DNA of 64,000 bases from Saccharopolyspora rectivirgula DSM 43747 (GTDB lineage Bacteria > Actinomycetota > Actinomycetes > Mycobacteriales > Pseudonocardiaceae): the NCBI RefSeq assembly GCF_000497205.1, contig NZ_AYJW01000005.1, forward strand, positions 35,548 to 99,547, read 5' to 3'. A model generated the notes under the pieces. It searched no databases. It worked only from the letters and a program-made list of their open reading frames with translations, and was not told the DNA's origin. Each line of letters begins with the position of its first letter. Position 1 is the first letter of the stretch. Below are positions 57,080-64,000 of this stretch, one piece after another. Position numbers and translations under genes: made by a program.

Positions 57080-57192
57080 CCCGGGAAGGCGACGGCACTG
57101 GCCGCCGCGCAGCCTGGTCATGGGTGCACCAGTGATGTTGCTGCCCTCACGGGCTGTGGTCAATCCGCTCGCCAGGGGATCCAGCTGCCCGC

Positions 57193-58170
57193 TCAGCTGG
57201 CGTAGGCGCGGAGCTTGTCAGCGCGCTCGCCCTGGCGCAGCTTCGCCATCACTTCGCGCTCGATCTGCCGGACCCGTTCCCGGGACAGGCCGAACGCCTT
57301 GCCGATCTGGTCGAGGGTCCGCGGCTGGCCGTCGTCCAAGCCGTAGCGCATGCGGATCACCGCTTGCTCGCGCTCTTCCAGGGTGGAGAGGACCCGCCGC
57401 AGGTCGTCCTGGAGGAAACCGGAGATGACGGCGTTCTCCGCGTCAGCGGATTCCTCGTCCTCGATGAAGTCACCGAGCGGCGCGTCTTCCTCGGAGCCCA
57501 CCGGCATGTCCAGGCTGACCGGGTCCCGCGAGCGGTCCAGCAGGTCGATGACCTTCTCCACCGGCATGCCGGCTTCTTCCGCCAGCTCCTCCTCGGTGGC
57601 TTCGCGACCGAGCTTCTGGTGCAGGTCGCGCTTGATCCGGGAGAGCTTGTTGACCTGCTCCACCAGGTGCACGGGGAGCCGGATGGTGCGGCTCTGGTCG
57701 GCCATTCCCCGCGTGATCGCCTGCCGGATCCACCAGGTGGCGTAGGTGGAGAACTTGAAGCCCTTGGTGTAGTCGAACTTCTCCACCGCGCGGATCAGGC
57801 CGAGGTTGCCCTCTTGGATGAGGTCCAGCAGCGGCATCCCACGCCCGGTGTATCGCTTGGCCAAGCTGACCACGAGGCGGAGGTTGGCTTCCATCAGGTG
57901 GTTCTTGGCCAGCTTGCCGTCACGGGCCACCGCCTTGAGGTCGGCCCGGCGTTCCGGTGACAGGTCGTCACTGGTCTCCAGCAGGTGCTTGGCGTAGACG
58001 CCGGCTTCGATGCGCTTGGCGAGCTCCACCTCTTCGTTGGCGGAGAGCAGAGGGGTGCGCCCGATGCCGTTGAGGTAGACGCGGACCAGGTCGGCCGATG
58101 GACCTTGGCCTTCCTGCTGCTCCACCTCGGTAACAGCGACATCCGGGTTCGTGGTCTGCGGGACGGTCAT
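57193..58170 (-). CDS. sigB: SigB, principal-like sigma factor
   Basis: A 325-residue group 1/2 sigma-70 factor. Region 1.2 ([25 protein letters not shown]), region 2 ([33 protein letters not shown]), region 3 and region 4 ([30 protein letters not shown]) are complete. It lacks the long N-terminal extension of SigA and is the SigB-type paralogue that usually sits beside ideR. GGAGGGAG precedes ATG 58170. It governs stress and stationary-phase genes. The 278-nt upstream region has no gene. Confidence 0.93.
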   Translation of the reverse strand: MTVPQTTNPDVAVTEVEQQEGQGPSADLVRVYLNGIGRTPLLSANEEVELAKRIEAGVYAKHLLETSDDLSPERRADLKAVARDGKLAKNHLMEANLRLVVSLAKRYTGRGMPLLDLIQEGNLGLIRAVEKFDYTKGFKFSTYATWWIRQAITRGMADQSRTIRLPVHLVEQVNKLSRIKRDLHQKLGREATEEELAEEAGMPVEKVIDLLDRSRDPVSLDMPVGSEEDAPLGDFIEDEESADAENAVISGFLQDDLRRVLSTLEEREQAVIRMRYGLDDGQPRTLDQIGKAFGLSRERVRQIEREVMAKLRQGERADKLRAYAS

Positions 58171-58448
58171 GAACTCCCTCCCTGGCGGGGTGGCTAGCGG
58201 GCGCAAATTCACACCTTCGCTTCTTCACGAGGTGCTGAATACGCGTACGCTCGGTGGTGCGCACCTGCGTTGCGTACGTGAATTTGTCGGTGTGGCCGGC
58301 CATCCGGGCACACCAGCGAAGCTTCGTTACCTGGGAAACGGATGGCCGGCCGATTTCGTTCCCGGATCCGCCGCTTTGCGGGAGTCATGACGGTCACATT
58401 TGGCCGCCGCCGCTAAACCTGAGAAATTCCTTAGAGGCGGCGTTACAT

Positions 58449-58874
58449 TTAAGTTTCCACCAAAAGAGTGAATGGGCCGTCGTTGACGCTCTCCACCGCC
58501 ATCATCGCGCCGAAGACGCCGGTCTCCACCCGGGCGCCGCGCTCCCGCAGCTCGGTGACGACCGCGTCCACCAGCGGCTCGGCCTGCTCGGGGCGCGCTG
58601 CTTCGGACCACGACGGACGACGACCTTTGCGGGTGGAACCGTAGAGCGTGAACTGGCTGACGACCAACAGGGGCGCTCCGGTGGTAGCGCATGATTCTTC
58701 GTCCCGCAAAGCCCGGATTTCGTGAAGCTTCCGGGCCATTTTCGCCGCCTGTTCCGGACCGTCGGAATGGGTAACTCCCAACAGCACCAACAGCCCGGGT
58801 TCGTCAATCTTGCCGACCACGACGCCGTCGACAGTTACCGAGGCGCGAGTTACTCGTGTGACAACTGCTCTCAT
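58449..58874 (-). CDS. dtd: D-aminoacyl-tRNA deacylase
   Basis: A 141-residue Dtd: N-terminal [22 protein letters not shown] motif and C-terminal NDGPFTL (the Gly-cisPro equivalent). It hydrolyses D-amino acids from tRNAs. Its ATG overlaps the methyltransferase stop by 1 nt (TAATG), so translation is coupled. Confidence 0.94.
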   Translation of the reverse strand: MRAVVTRVTRASVTVDGVVVGKIDEPGLLVLLGVTHSDGPEQAAKMARKLHEIRALRDEESCATTGAPLLVVSQFTLYGSTRKGRRPSWSEAARPEQAEPLVDAVVTELRERGARVETGVFGAMMAVESVNDGPFTLLVET

Positions 58875-60382
58875 TATTTGTTTTCCACCCAATCCGCCGG
58901 CAGCAGCATTCCGTGCCGCACCAGTTCTCGAACCACCGGCACAGCTGCTCGGCCCAGTTCCTCTTCGTCCTCTCCGAGACCGAGGGAGAGGAGCCCGATG
59001 ACGTCCCGCAACGGCAGGCTGCCCCGGCAGCCGGCCAGCAGGCGCACGCCCAGTTCGTCGATCTCGTGCTGCCAACCCGGTCCGTCGGTGCGGTGCAGCC
59101 GGCGCACCACGGGCTCCCACCCCTCCTCACCGGGGGAGGACACCTCCTCCAGCACGGTGCTGTCCGCGGTGACCAGCGTGCTGTCCAACAAGGCCTCCGC
59201 GGTGCCGTGCTCCCGCAGCCAGCTCACCCGCTTGAGCCACTCGTCCGCCTCCGGCCCCAGCGGGTCGTCGAACGCGTGCGTCAAGTCCTCGCAGACGACC
59301 TCGTTCTGCTCGTTGTCGGTGCGCCGCAAGGTGACGAACCCGAAACCGACCCCGGTGACCTCGTTGGCCTCGAACCAGTCCAACCATTCCCCGGCCAGCT
59401 TCACGCCCTGCGGCGAGCGCGGATCGATGCCGGCGTCCCGCAGCCACGTGCCCACGTAGAGAGCGGGCTCGGCGACGTCCCGCTGGACGAACCAGGCGTC
59501 TACACCGGCCGGAGGCAGCCAGCTGGTGACCCGGTCCGCCCAGTCCTCGCCTTCCCGGTGCACCCACGAGGCCAGCAGGTGGCCGGTGCCTCCTGGTTCC
59601 AGGAAGGCCGGGAGCTGGCGGATCACCAGGGCGCTCGCGTCGTCCCCGGCCATTCCCGAGTCCCGGTAGACGAAGTCGGTGCGCGCCGGCCCGACCACGA
59701 ACGGCGGGTTGCACACCACCATGTCGAACCGCCGGTTGCGCACCGGGGCGAACCACTCGCCCTCGAGCAGCTCCACGTCGAGCTGGTTGAGCCGGAAGGT
59801 GGCCGCCGCCAGCGCCAGCGCGCGCTCCGACACATCAGTGCCGGTGATCCGCTGCGCGTGCGTGCTGGCGTGCAGCGCCTGCACCCCGCACCCGGTGCCG
59901 AGGTCCAGCAGGGAACCGACCTGGCGCCGGGGTGTGGCGCGCACCAGGCTCAGCGTGGCCTGTCCCACGCCCAGCACGTGGTCCTGGCGCACCGGCTGGC
60001 CGCTCAAGTCCGAATCCAGGTCGGAGATCACCCACCACGACTCGTCGCCCACGCCGTGCGGCCGGACGTCCAACCCGGCGCGCAGCTCGTCACCGCTGGG
60101 AACGAGCAGACCGGCGGTGAGCGCCTCCTCGATCGGAAGTGGGTGCAACGCCCGGGCCACCGCTCGCGAGTCCTCCGCCTGGCCGAGCAGGAACAGCCGG
60201 ATCAGCGTGCCCAGCGGGCCGGCATCGCGAGTGGCGCGCAGCGCCGGCACGGGCTCGTTGCGGCCCAGCGCCGCGTGCGCTTGCGGGCCGAGCGCCCGCA
60301 GGACCCCGTCGGCGTCGTAGCCGGCGGCCAAGAAGGCGTCGCGCAACCGGTCGATTCGATCATTCGACAGCTCAGGTATCAC
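58874..60382 (-). CDS. Class I SAM-dependent methyltransferase (PrmC/HemK-like NPPF)
   Basis: A 502-residue protein. An N-terminal helical region (about residues 1-130) is followed by a Rossmann methyltransferase domain: motif [14 protein letters not shown], motif [12 protein letters not shown] and motif [11 protein letters not shown], which indicates N-methylation of a planar nitrogen (Gln side chain, adenine or guanine). A long C-terminal region follows. The substrate is unknown; large actinobacterial members resemble RlmG/RsmC-type enzymes. GTG 60382 is chosen; the frame is open to 60841. It is coupled to dtd. Confidence 0.85.
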   Translation of the reverse strand: MIPELSNDRIDRLRDAFLAAGYDADGVLRALGPQAHAALGRNEPVPALRATRDAGPLGTLIRLFLLGQAEDSRAVARALHPLPIEEALTAGLLVPSGDELRAGLDVRPHGVGDESWWVISDLDSDLSGQPVRQDHVLGVGQATLSLVRATPRRQVGSLLDLGTGCGVQALHASTHAQRITGTDVSERALALAAATFRLNQLDVELLEGEWFAPVRNRRFDMVVCNPPFVVGPARTDFVYRDSGMAGDDASALVIRQLPAFLEPGGTGHLLASWVHREGEDWADRVTSWLPPAGVDAWFVQRDVAEPALYVGTWLRDAGIDPRSPQGVKLAGEWLDWFEANEVTGVGFGFVTLRRTDNEQNEVVCEDLTHAFDDPLGPEADEWLKRVSWLREHGTAEALLDSTLVTADSTVLEEVSSPGEEGWEPVVRRLHRTDGPGWQHEIDELGVRLLAGCRGSLPLRDVIGLLSLGLGEDEEELGRAAVPVVRELVRHGMLLPADWVENK

Positions 60383-60589
60383 GCTCCGATCCTCACACGA
60401 CCGCCTGGCCAGGCTTTTTCCGGCGGTCGTGCGCCCTGCTCGGTCGCCCCAGCGATCCAGGGACGGGTGCCGAGCCGATCTGGCGAGCGAAGCCGGGTGG
60501 CGCGGAATTCCAGTGGCGGTGCGCACCCCGTGCCGACCAGGATGCGGGAGGTCGGCGAACCCGCCGCCGGTGACCACTTGGGGGATTGC

Positions 60590-61122
60590 ATGGCTGATCC
60601 GCACCGCACCGTCGCGCTCCGCGAAGCGCGCGAGGACCACTGGCCGCAGATCTGGCCGATCATCCACGACGTCATCACCGAGCAGCAGACGTTCGCCTAC
60701 GACCCCGGCATGAGCGAGGCGGAGGCCAAGCAGCTGTGGCTGCTGCCCGCGCCGGCCCGGGTGGTCGTGGCCGTCGACGGGGATGAGCGGGTGCTCGGCA
60801 CCGCGAACATGTACCCCAACCGGCCCGGCCCCGGAAGCCACATCGCCTCCGGCAGCCTGATGGTCGCGCGGCAGGCCCGGGGCAGGGGGGTGGGCGGGCC
60901 CTCACCACCGACATGATCGATTGGGCCAGCCGCAGCGGTTTCGCGGCGATCCAGTTCAACGCCGTCGTCGACACCAACACCGCTGCGATCCGCCTCTACG
61001 AGAGCCTCGGGTTCGTCACCCTCGGGGTGGCCCCGGGGGCGTTCCGCCATCCCGTGCTGGGGGAGGTCGGTCTTCGCATCATGTGGCTGGACCTGCGGTC
61101 CCCGGTGAGCGCTCGGGATTGA
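60590..61122 (+). pseudogene. GNAT acetyltransferase with frameshift
   Basis: A phosphinothricin-acetyltransferase-like GNAT split over two frames. The first part (MADPHRTVAL to ARQARGRGVG) is read from ATG 60590 with a GGGGG ribosome site. In the acetyl-CoA loop, near 60885-60898 (GGGGGGTGGGCGGG), the frame runs off and stops at 60916. The rest (DMIDWASRSGF, NTAAIRLYESLGF, to SPVSARD, 61122) continues in the -1 frame. One base added to this G-rich tract would restore GVGRALTTDMID. It is either a recent pseudogene or an assembly/sequencing error in a homopolymer. Confidence 0.78.
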
Positions 61123-61219
61123 GCCGGCTGCGCGATGGGCGACCGGGCGTCGTGCGAAAGCGACGGGCGCCCAGCTCCGCGCCGGTGACCGCGGCAGCGG
61201 AAACCCACCCTGGTGCGCA

Positions 61220-61237
61220 GCCACCGGTTCCGGTGGC
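61220..61237. terminator. Hairpin downstream of globin gene
   Basis: GCCACCG-GTTC-CGGTGGC, a 7-bp stem with 4-nt loop, between the convergent GNAT remnant and the globin gene. Confidence 0.5.
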
Positions 61238-61339
61238 CGACTGCTGCAGCGGTCGTGGGGCGAGCCGGTGCCGAACCCGGACCTGTGCCCGCCCGACACC
61301 GACCGCCCCGCGCCCGCGAGTGCCGCTGGAGGACGTGGG

Positions 61340-61717
61340 TCAGCTCGCCACCTGCTCCTGCTCCTCGGAGACGATCTCGCTGGACAACGGCGAGATCACG
61401 GCCAGGACCTCCCCCACCGCCTCCTCGGCGACGCCCGCTTCTCGCAGCGTCTCGGCCAGGTGCTCGGCCACCAGGTCGAAGTGGCGCTGCCGGATGCCGC
61501 GGCCCTGGTGGACCTGCCGCATCGACGGCCCCCGGTACGGCTCCGGCCCGCCCATCGCCGCGGCGAAGAACTCGACCTGGCGACCGATCAGGCGGGACAT
61601 GTTCGTCCCGGCGAAGAACGGCGCCAACTCGGCATCGGCCAGCACCTTGTCGTAGAAGGCGGGGACCACCGCTTCCAATGCGGGTCGGCCGCCGATCTTG
61701 TCGTAGATCGTGCTCAT
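61340..61717 (-). CDS. glbN: Group I truncated haemoglobin (TrHbN)
   Basis: A 125-residue truncated globin: [25 protein letters not shown] carries the B10 tyrosine (Tyr22), [18 protein letters not shown] is the E-helix, and the proximal His lies in [15 protein letters not shown]. Group I members oxidise nitric oxide to nitrate with O2. ATG 61717 has GGGAGGG upstream. The frame is open to 61909 without conserved sequence. A long hairpin lies 127 nt upstream. Confidence 0.93.
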   Translation of the reverse strand: MSTIYDKIGGRPALEAVVPAFYDKVLADAELAPFFAGTNMSRLIGRQVEFFAAAMGGPEPYRGPSMRQVHQGRGIRQRHFDLVAEHLAETLREAGVAEEAVGEVLAVISPLSSEIVSEEQEQVAS

Positions 61718-61843
61718 GTGCCCTCCCGTGTCGTCGACTGGGACCACGGACAGGACACCGCGCATCTGTTTCCGGCATAGTAGCTCTCGGTTACATGATC
61801 GATACGCTCCGGAATGCGAGCTGCTGGTTCGGGAGGCTGGAAT

Positions 61844-61887
61844 CGAGGGCGAGCCGGCAGCCCGAGGGCTTTGCCGCCTCGCCCTCG
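61844..61887 (-). terminator. Long hairpin, likely terminator
   Basis: CGAGGGCGAG ... CTCGCCCTCG is a perfect 10-bp outer stem. Inside, CGGCA/TGCCG and GCC/GGC pair after single unpaired bases, giving a nearly continuous 44-nt hairpin. It would end transcripts coming from the leftward genes at 62-63.5 kb before the globin gene. Confidence 0.6.
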
Positions 61888-62013
61888 AGCTACCGGTTGC
61901 GCCGCTCAAATCAGCGTTGCTTCTCCGTCAGGGGTGATTGCCCGAACAAATCCGATGGAAGTGATGGTCTTCTAGCGACCGCGGCACGGTTTCGCGATGA
62001 AGCGCGGCGTCGA

Positions 62014-62250
62014 TCAGATCTTCGCGGTTGCGGTGAAGAAGTGCGTCAGCTTGTGCGTGCACTGCGATGCAATTCGAGCAATCGCTGCCCGAAGCGCAAG
62101 AGCTTGTTCGACGCGAGCGTGTGCCACATCCCGACTTGCCTGTTGAAGCGCCGCTATACCCGGTTCCACGAATTCACCTTTCTTGAACATCTTGAACAAC
62201 CGCATTGGCACGACTGCGTTCGCAGTCCGATCGAAAAACTGCGCGAGCAA
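62014..62250 (-). CDS. Hypothetical small protein
   Basis: A 78-codon frame with a TTG start (LAQFFDRTAN) or internal ATG near 62205 (MRLFKMFKKGEF). The rest is an alpha-helical, alanine-rich segment (EPGIAALQQASRDVAHARVEQALALRAAIARIA) ending THFFTATAKI. No family recognised. It is the last gene of a leftward series and is followed by the long hairpin at 61844-61887, which supports real transcription. Third-codon GC is lower than in the core genes. Confidence 0.35.
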   Translation of the reverse strand: MLAQFFDRTANAVVPMRLFKMFKKGEFVEPGIAALQQASRDVAHARVEQALALRAAIARIASQCTHKLTHFFTATAKI

Positions 62251-62327
62251 CCCCCCAGGAAGTGCTCATCCCAATCAGGCCGTCCGAACTGCCGTCACCC
62301 TCTCCATCGCCGTGAACGCCCAAGACG

Positions 62328-62540
62328 TCACGGGAGTTGGTCGGAGATCACACCGCGCGTGGGTGCAGTCCTCTGCTGGCAACGCCGAAGGCTCTGCGGA
62401 TATTTCTCAGCAGTGCCCCGGTGTGCATGACCGCATTCGAGAACGGAGAACCGAACACCGCCGTGGAGCTCCTCGATGGTTCCTTCCGCATTCGCGCGGA
62501 GAAATCCCGCGCGGAGTTCGGTCGGAGTCGGACGGTTCAT
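62328..62540 (-). CDS. Hypothetical small protein
   Basis: A 70-residue frame, MNRPTPTELRAGFLRANAEG, with AAGGGAAA 7 nt before the ATG. It contains FSVLECGHAH and YPQSLRRCQQR. No family recognised. It lies between the GntR remnant and the other small gene on the same strand. Confidence 0.35.
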   Translation of the reverse strand: MNRPTPTELRAGFLRANAEGTIEELHGGVRFSVLECGHAHRGTAEKYPQSLRRCQQRTAPTRGVISDQLP

Positions 62541-62757
62541 TAGTTGGTTTCCCTTCGGGGGCAGAACTCAACGGGTTGAGTGGCGAGGCTCACCATCTTC
62601 GCGCCGTCCGCGCGAGTGCAGGACTTCGAACATTTCTCGCGAGGACATCGCCTTCTCCGCGGCAAAAGAAAAGGCGGCCCGAAGGCCGCCAATTTCAAGT
62701 GTCGAACACTTCGAAGGTGGGAAGACCGGCTACTCCACCTGGTTTGTCAAGCCAGTG

Positions 62758-63498
62758 CTAGTCGGCCTGCCAGCCATAACGCAGCTCGTAGGACATCGCC
62801 GGCATCACCATGTCGTTGACTTCCACCACTCGATCGTGGCTGTAGGTGCGTCGTTGCACGGTCAGCACAGGCCCGCTGACGTCCAGCAGCTGCCGTTCTC
62901 GTGAGTTGGGCATCTTCGCGCCAACGATCTCCTCGTGGTAAGTCAGCTCGTAACCAAGGTCCTCAAGCCTGGCGTGGGCTCCTCCAGGACCCGTATCCGC
63001 CTGTTCAAGTTGGGTGTCCCGGGTGATGGCGCGAGGGAGCCGGGACGTCGCCAGCATCACCGGCTTGCCGTCAGCCCGCATGACTCGGTCTCGAACGCAG
63101 ACCTCAGCGCTCTCCTCGATGCCGAAGATCTCTGCGTAAGCCTGAGCTGGCTCGAACCAGACCCGGACACTGCTGGACGGAGTGAAGCCTTGTTCCTTGG
63201 CTTCGGCCAAGAAGGCGGCCTCGTTTCGCTTCCGCCGCGCCTTGGACAGCCGTTCTCGGCTGTCGAGTCGTTTCACCACTCGAGGCGGAGCTACGAATGC
63301 GCCCACCCCGTGCCGGACGTCCACGAGACCGGCATCTCGAAGGTCAGCAATAGCCTGTCGAACAGTAGTGCGTGACACCTGAAATTCCGCACAGAGCTCT
63401 TGCTCAGTGGGTAGCTGGTCGCCTACCAATCACTCTCCACTGTCAATCCGCTCGCGCAGCGAGCTCGCAATCTCCTGATACTTCGCTGCTGCAGACAT
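62758..63498 (-). pseudogene. GntR-family regulator with in-frame stop
   Basis: A complete-length GntR/UTRA regulator except for a TGA at codon 23 (63432-63430). From ATG 63498 it reads MSAAAKYQEIASSLRERIDSGE, stop, then LVGDQLPTEQELCAEFQVSRTTVRQAIADLRDAGL. The winged helix and the UTRA ligand domain (TPSSSVRVWFEP, DRVMRADGKPVMLATSRL, LTVQRRTYSHDRVVEVND) follow to the normal end. Family sequences have an aromatic residue here, so TGG to TGA is the likely change. Restart at TTG 63429 would drop the first helix of the HTH. It resembles KorSA/TraR-type regulators of integrative elements. Confidence 0.78.
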
Positions 63499-63558
63499 TC
63501 CATACCTCGCGCCGCATTGACTAGAGCTGACCAAAGGAGTGTCGCATCTTGCTTCACT

Positions 63559-63608
63559 GTTGTCTCACACGCTACCTTCGTCTCATCGTATCAGACAACT
63601 AGACAACT
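63559..63608. promoter_or_regulatory. GTTGTCT / AGACAACT repeats, candidate operator
   Basis: GTTGTCT (63559-63565) and a tandem AGACAACT AGACAACT (63593-63608) give direct and inverted copies between the divergent GntR gene and the Cys-rich gene. GntR regulators of actinomycete elements often bind sites of this kind. Confidence 0.55.
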
Positions 63609-63628
63609 CATGGTGTTGTGAGGCAACG

Positions 63629-63922
63629 ATGTCCTCTGCAAAAGCTTCCGTGGTTGTTTTGAAGTCCTCTGTGAAGTGCTCAGGGGCATGGACTGACCGC
63701 TTCGGGGTCGTTCATGAGAACGATCCTCAGGACGGAACTCGCACTCGATGCGGGAAATCCGTCGAAGGTGTGTCTTGTCGAACCGCACGGCGCGGATGCG
63801 ACACATGTGTCCGGTTGAACCTGAAAGAGTGGGCCCTCGGCCACCGGTGTGCCCCGGAATGCGGGGGTGGGGTTGCTTCTAGTGCTCTTGCTGCAACTGC
63901 CGTTGACGCAGTTGTTCTTTGA
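63629..63922 (+). CDS. Cysteine-rich small protein, unknown
   Basis: A 97-residue protein with several cysteines (TRCGKSVEGVSC, RRGCDTCVRL, HRCAPECGG), suggesting zinc binding. GAGG lies 7 nt before ATG 63629. Its last 44 nt overlap the 3' end of the convergent HTH gene, so one of the two ends may be misjudged. It is divergent from the GntR gene and would share its operator. No family recognised. Confidence 0.5.
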   Translation: MSSAKASVVVLKSSVKCSGAWTDRFGVVHENDPQDGTRTRCGKSVEGVSCRTARRGCDTCVRLNLKEWALGHRCAPECGGGVASSALAATAVDAVVL

Positions 63923-64000
63923 TGTCGTCCAGGTCGAACCGGGCTTGGCCGCCGGCTGTAACCAGAGCCGGCTTAATCCAACCGTTCTGAACCCAGCGCG
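63879..64000 (-). CDS. HTH protein (excisionase/MerR-like), partial
   Basis: Only the last 39 codons are in the window: RWVQNGWIKPALVTAGGQAR, then FDLDDIKEQLRQ and a Gln-rich end. The pattern (W-x-x-x-G-x-I-x-P-A ... G-x-x-R-F-x-x-x-D-I) is that of the second half of an excisionase or MerR-type HTH. The 5' end is outside. Confidence 0.55.
   Translation of the reverse strand, partial: RWVQNGWIKPALVTAGGQARFDLDDIKEQLRQRQLQQEH

Larger units (their letters stand above)
61888..64000. mobile_element. Accessory region, possible edge of an integrated element
   Basis: From about 61.9 kb to the window end GC is lower (hand counts: 60% in 62041-62100, 48% in 63541-63600, 47% in 63601-63660), genes are short and unfamiliar, and a GntR regulator and an HTH protein of excisionase/MerR type occur, as in actinomycete integrative elements. 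No integrase, att repeat or tRNA is seen, so this is inference. Confidence 0.3.

Noticed and set aside
58204..58285. AAATTCAC and GTGAATTT inverted pair upstream of sigB
   Set aside because: Eight-base repeats 66 nt apart with no matching regulator; likely chance.
58284..58292. TTGTCGGTG upstream of sigB, matching the first half of the PafBC motif
   Set aside because: No TAnnnT follows after 8 nt and no gene lies downstream on that strand.

Overview
The window is a gene-dense, high-GC actinobacterial chromosome segment. Gene content and order point to the mycolic-acid/Pseudonocardiales side of the Actinomycetes, and a Saccharopolyspora-like genome is my best guess. The evidence is the block mptA-pknL-(Rv2175c)-idsA2-metF-lppM-GNAT, the block recA-recX...miaB-(Rv2732c)-DUF349-(Rv2728c)-miaA-dapF-hflX-lexA-nrdR, and the galE/ideR/sigB neighbourhood. 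These match conserved synteny known from Mycobacterium and Corynebacterium. Many genes start with GTG and many lack a Shine-Dalgarno, carrying instead a TANNNT hexamer 6-8 nt before the start codon (leaderless mRNAs).

Layout. 1-10.3 kb: envelope and isoprenoid block (mannosyltransferase MptA, PASTA kinase PknL and its DNA-binding neighbour, a phytoene-desaturase-like oxidase coupled to a polyprenyl synthase, metF, lipoprotein LppM, a DUF885 protein, a GNAT). 10.4-11.7 kb: a two-gene operon (HEPN protein plus a DinB/MDMPI-fold protein whose metal ligands are lost) behind two overlapping LexA boxes. 11.9-18.7 kb: the large helicase Lhr, a 41-residue membrane peptide, DUF3046, and recA-recX behind both a LexA box and a PafBC-type motif. 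19.5-22 kb: Entner-Doudoroff genes edd-eda. 22.1-26 kb: a glutamate-type ABC importer (gluABCD) and a solute-binding protein lacking one lobe. 26.4-40.4 kb: tRNA modification (miaB, miaA), lysine/peptidoglycan (dapF), hflX, lexA and the nrdR-nrdJ class II ribonucleotide reductase unit. 40.7-58.2 kb: a secreted Xaa-Pro peptidase, a cluster of DnaA boxes, DUF4192, galE, galK, ideR, a sulfurtransferase, acuC and a GNAT/acyl-CoA-synthetase acetyltransferase, a YeeE transporter, class I fumarase, a tyrosine phosphatase and sigB. 58.4-61.7 kb: dtd, a methyltransferase, a frameshifted GNAT and a truncated haemoglobin.

61.8-64 kb is different: GC falls to about 47-60% in sampled lines, genes are short and unknown, a GntR-family regulator carries an in-frame TGA, direct and inverted AGACAAC/GTTGTCT repeats lie upstream of it, and a partial HTH protein runs off the end. 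This looks like the edge of an integrated element or a decayed accessory region.

The unifying theme is DNA damage: recA, recX, lexA and the HEPN/DinB-fold operon are joined by LexA boxes of the TCGAAC-N4-GTTCGA type. No tRNA, rRNA, CRISPR array or intact insertion sequence was seen.
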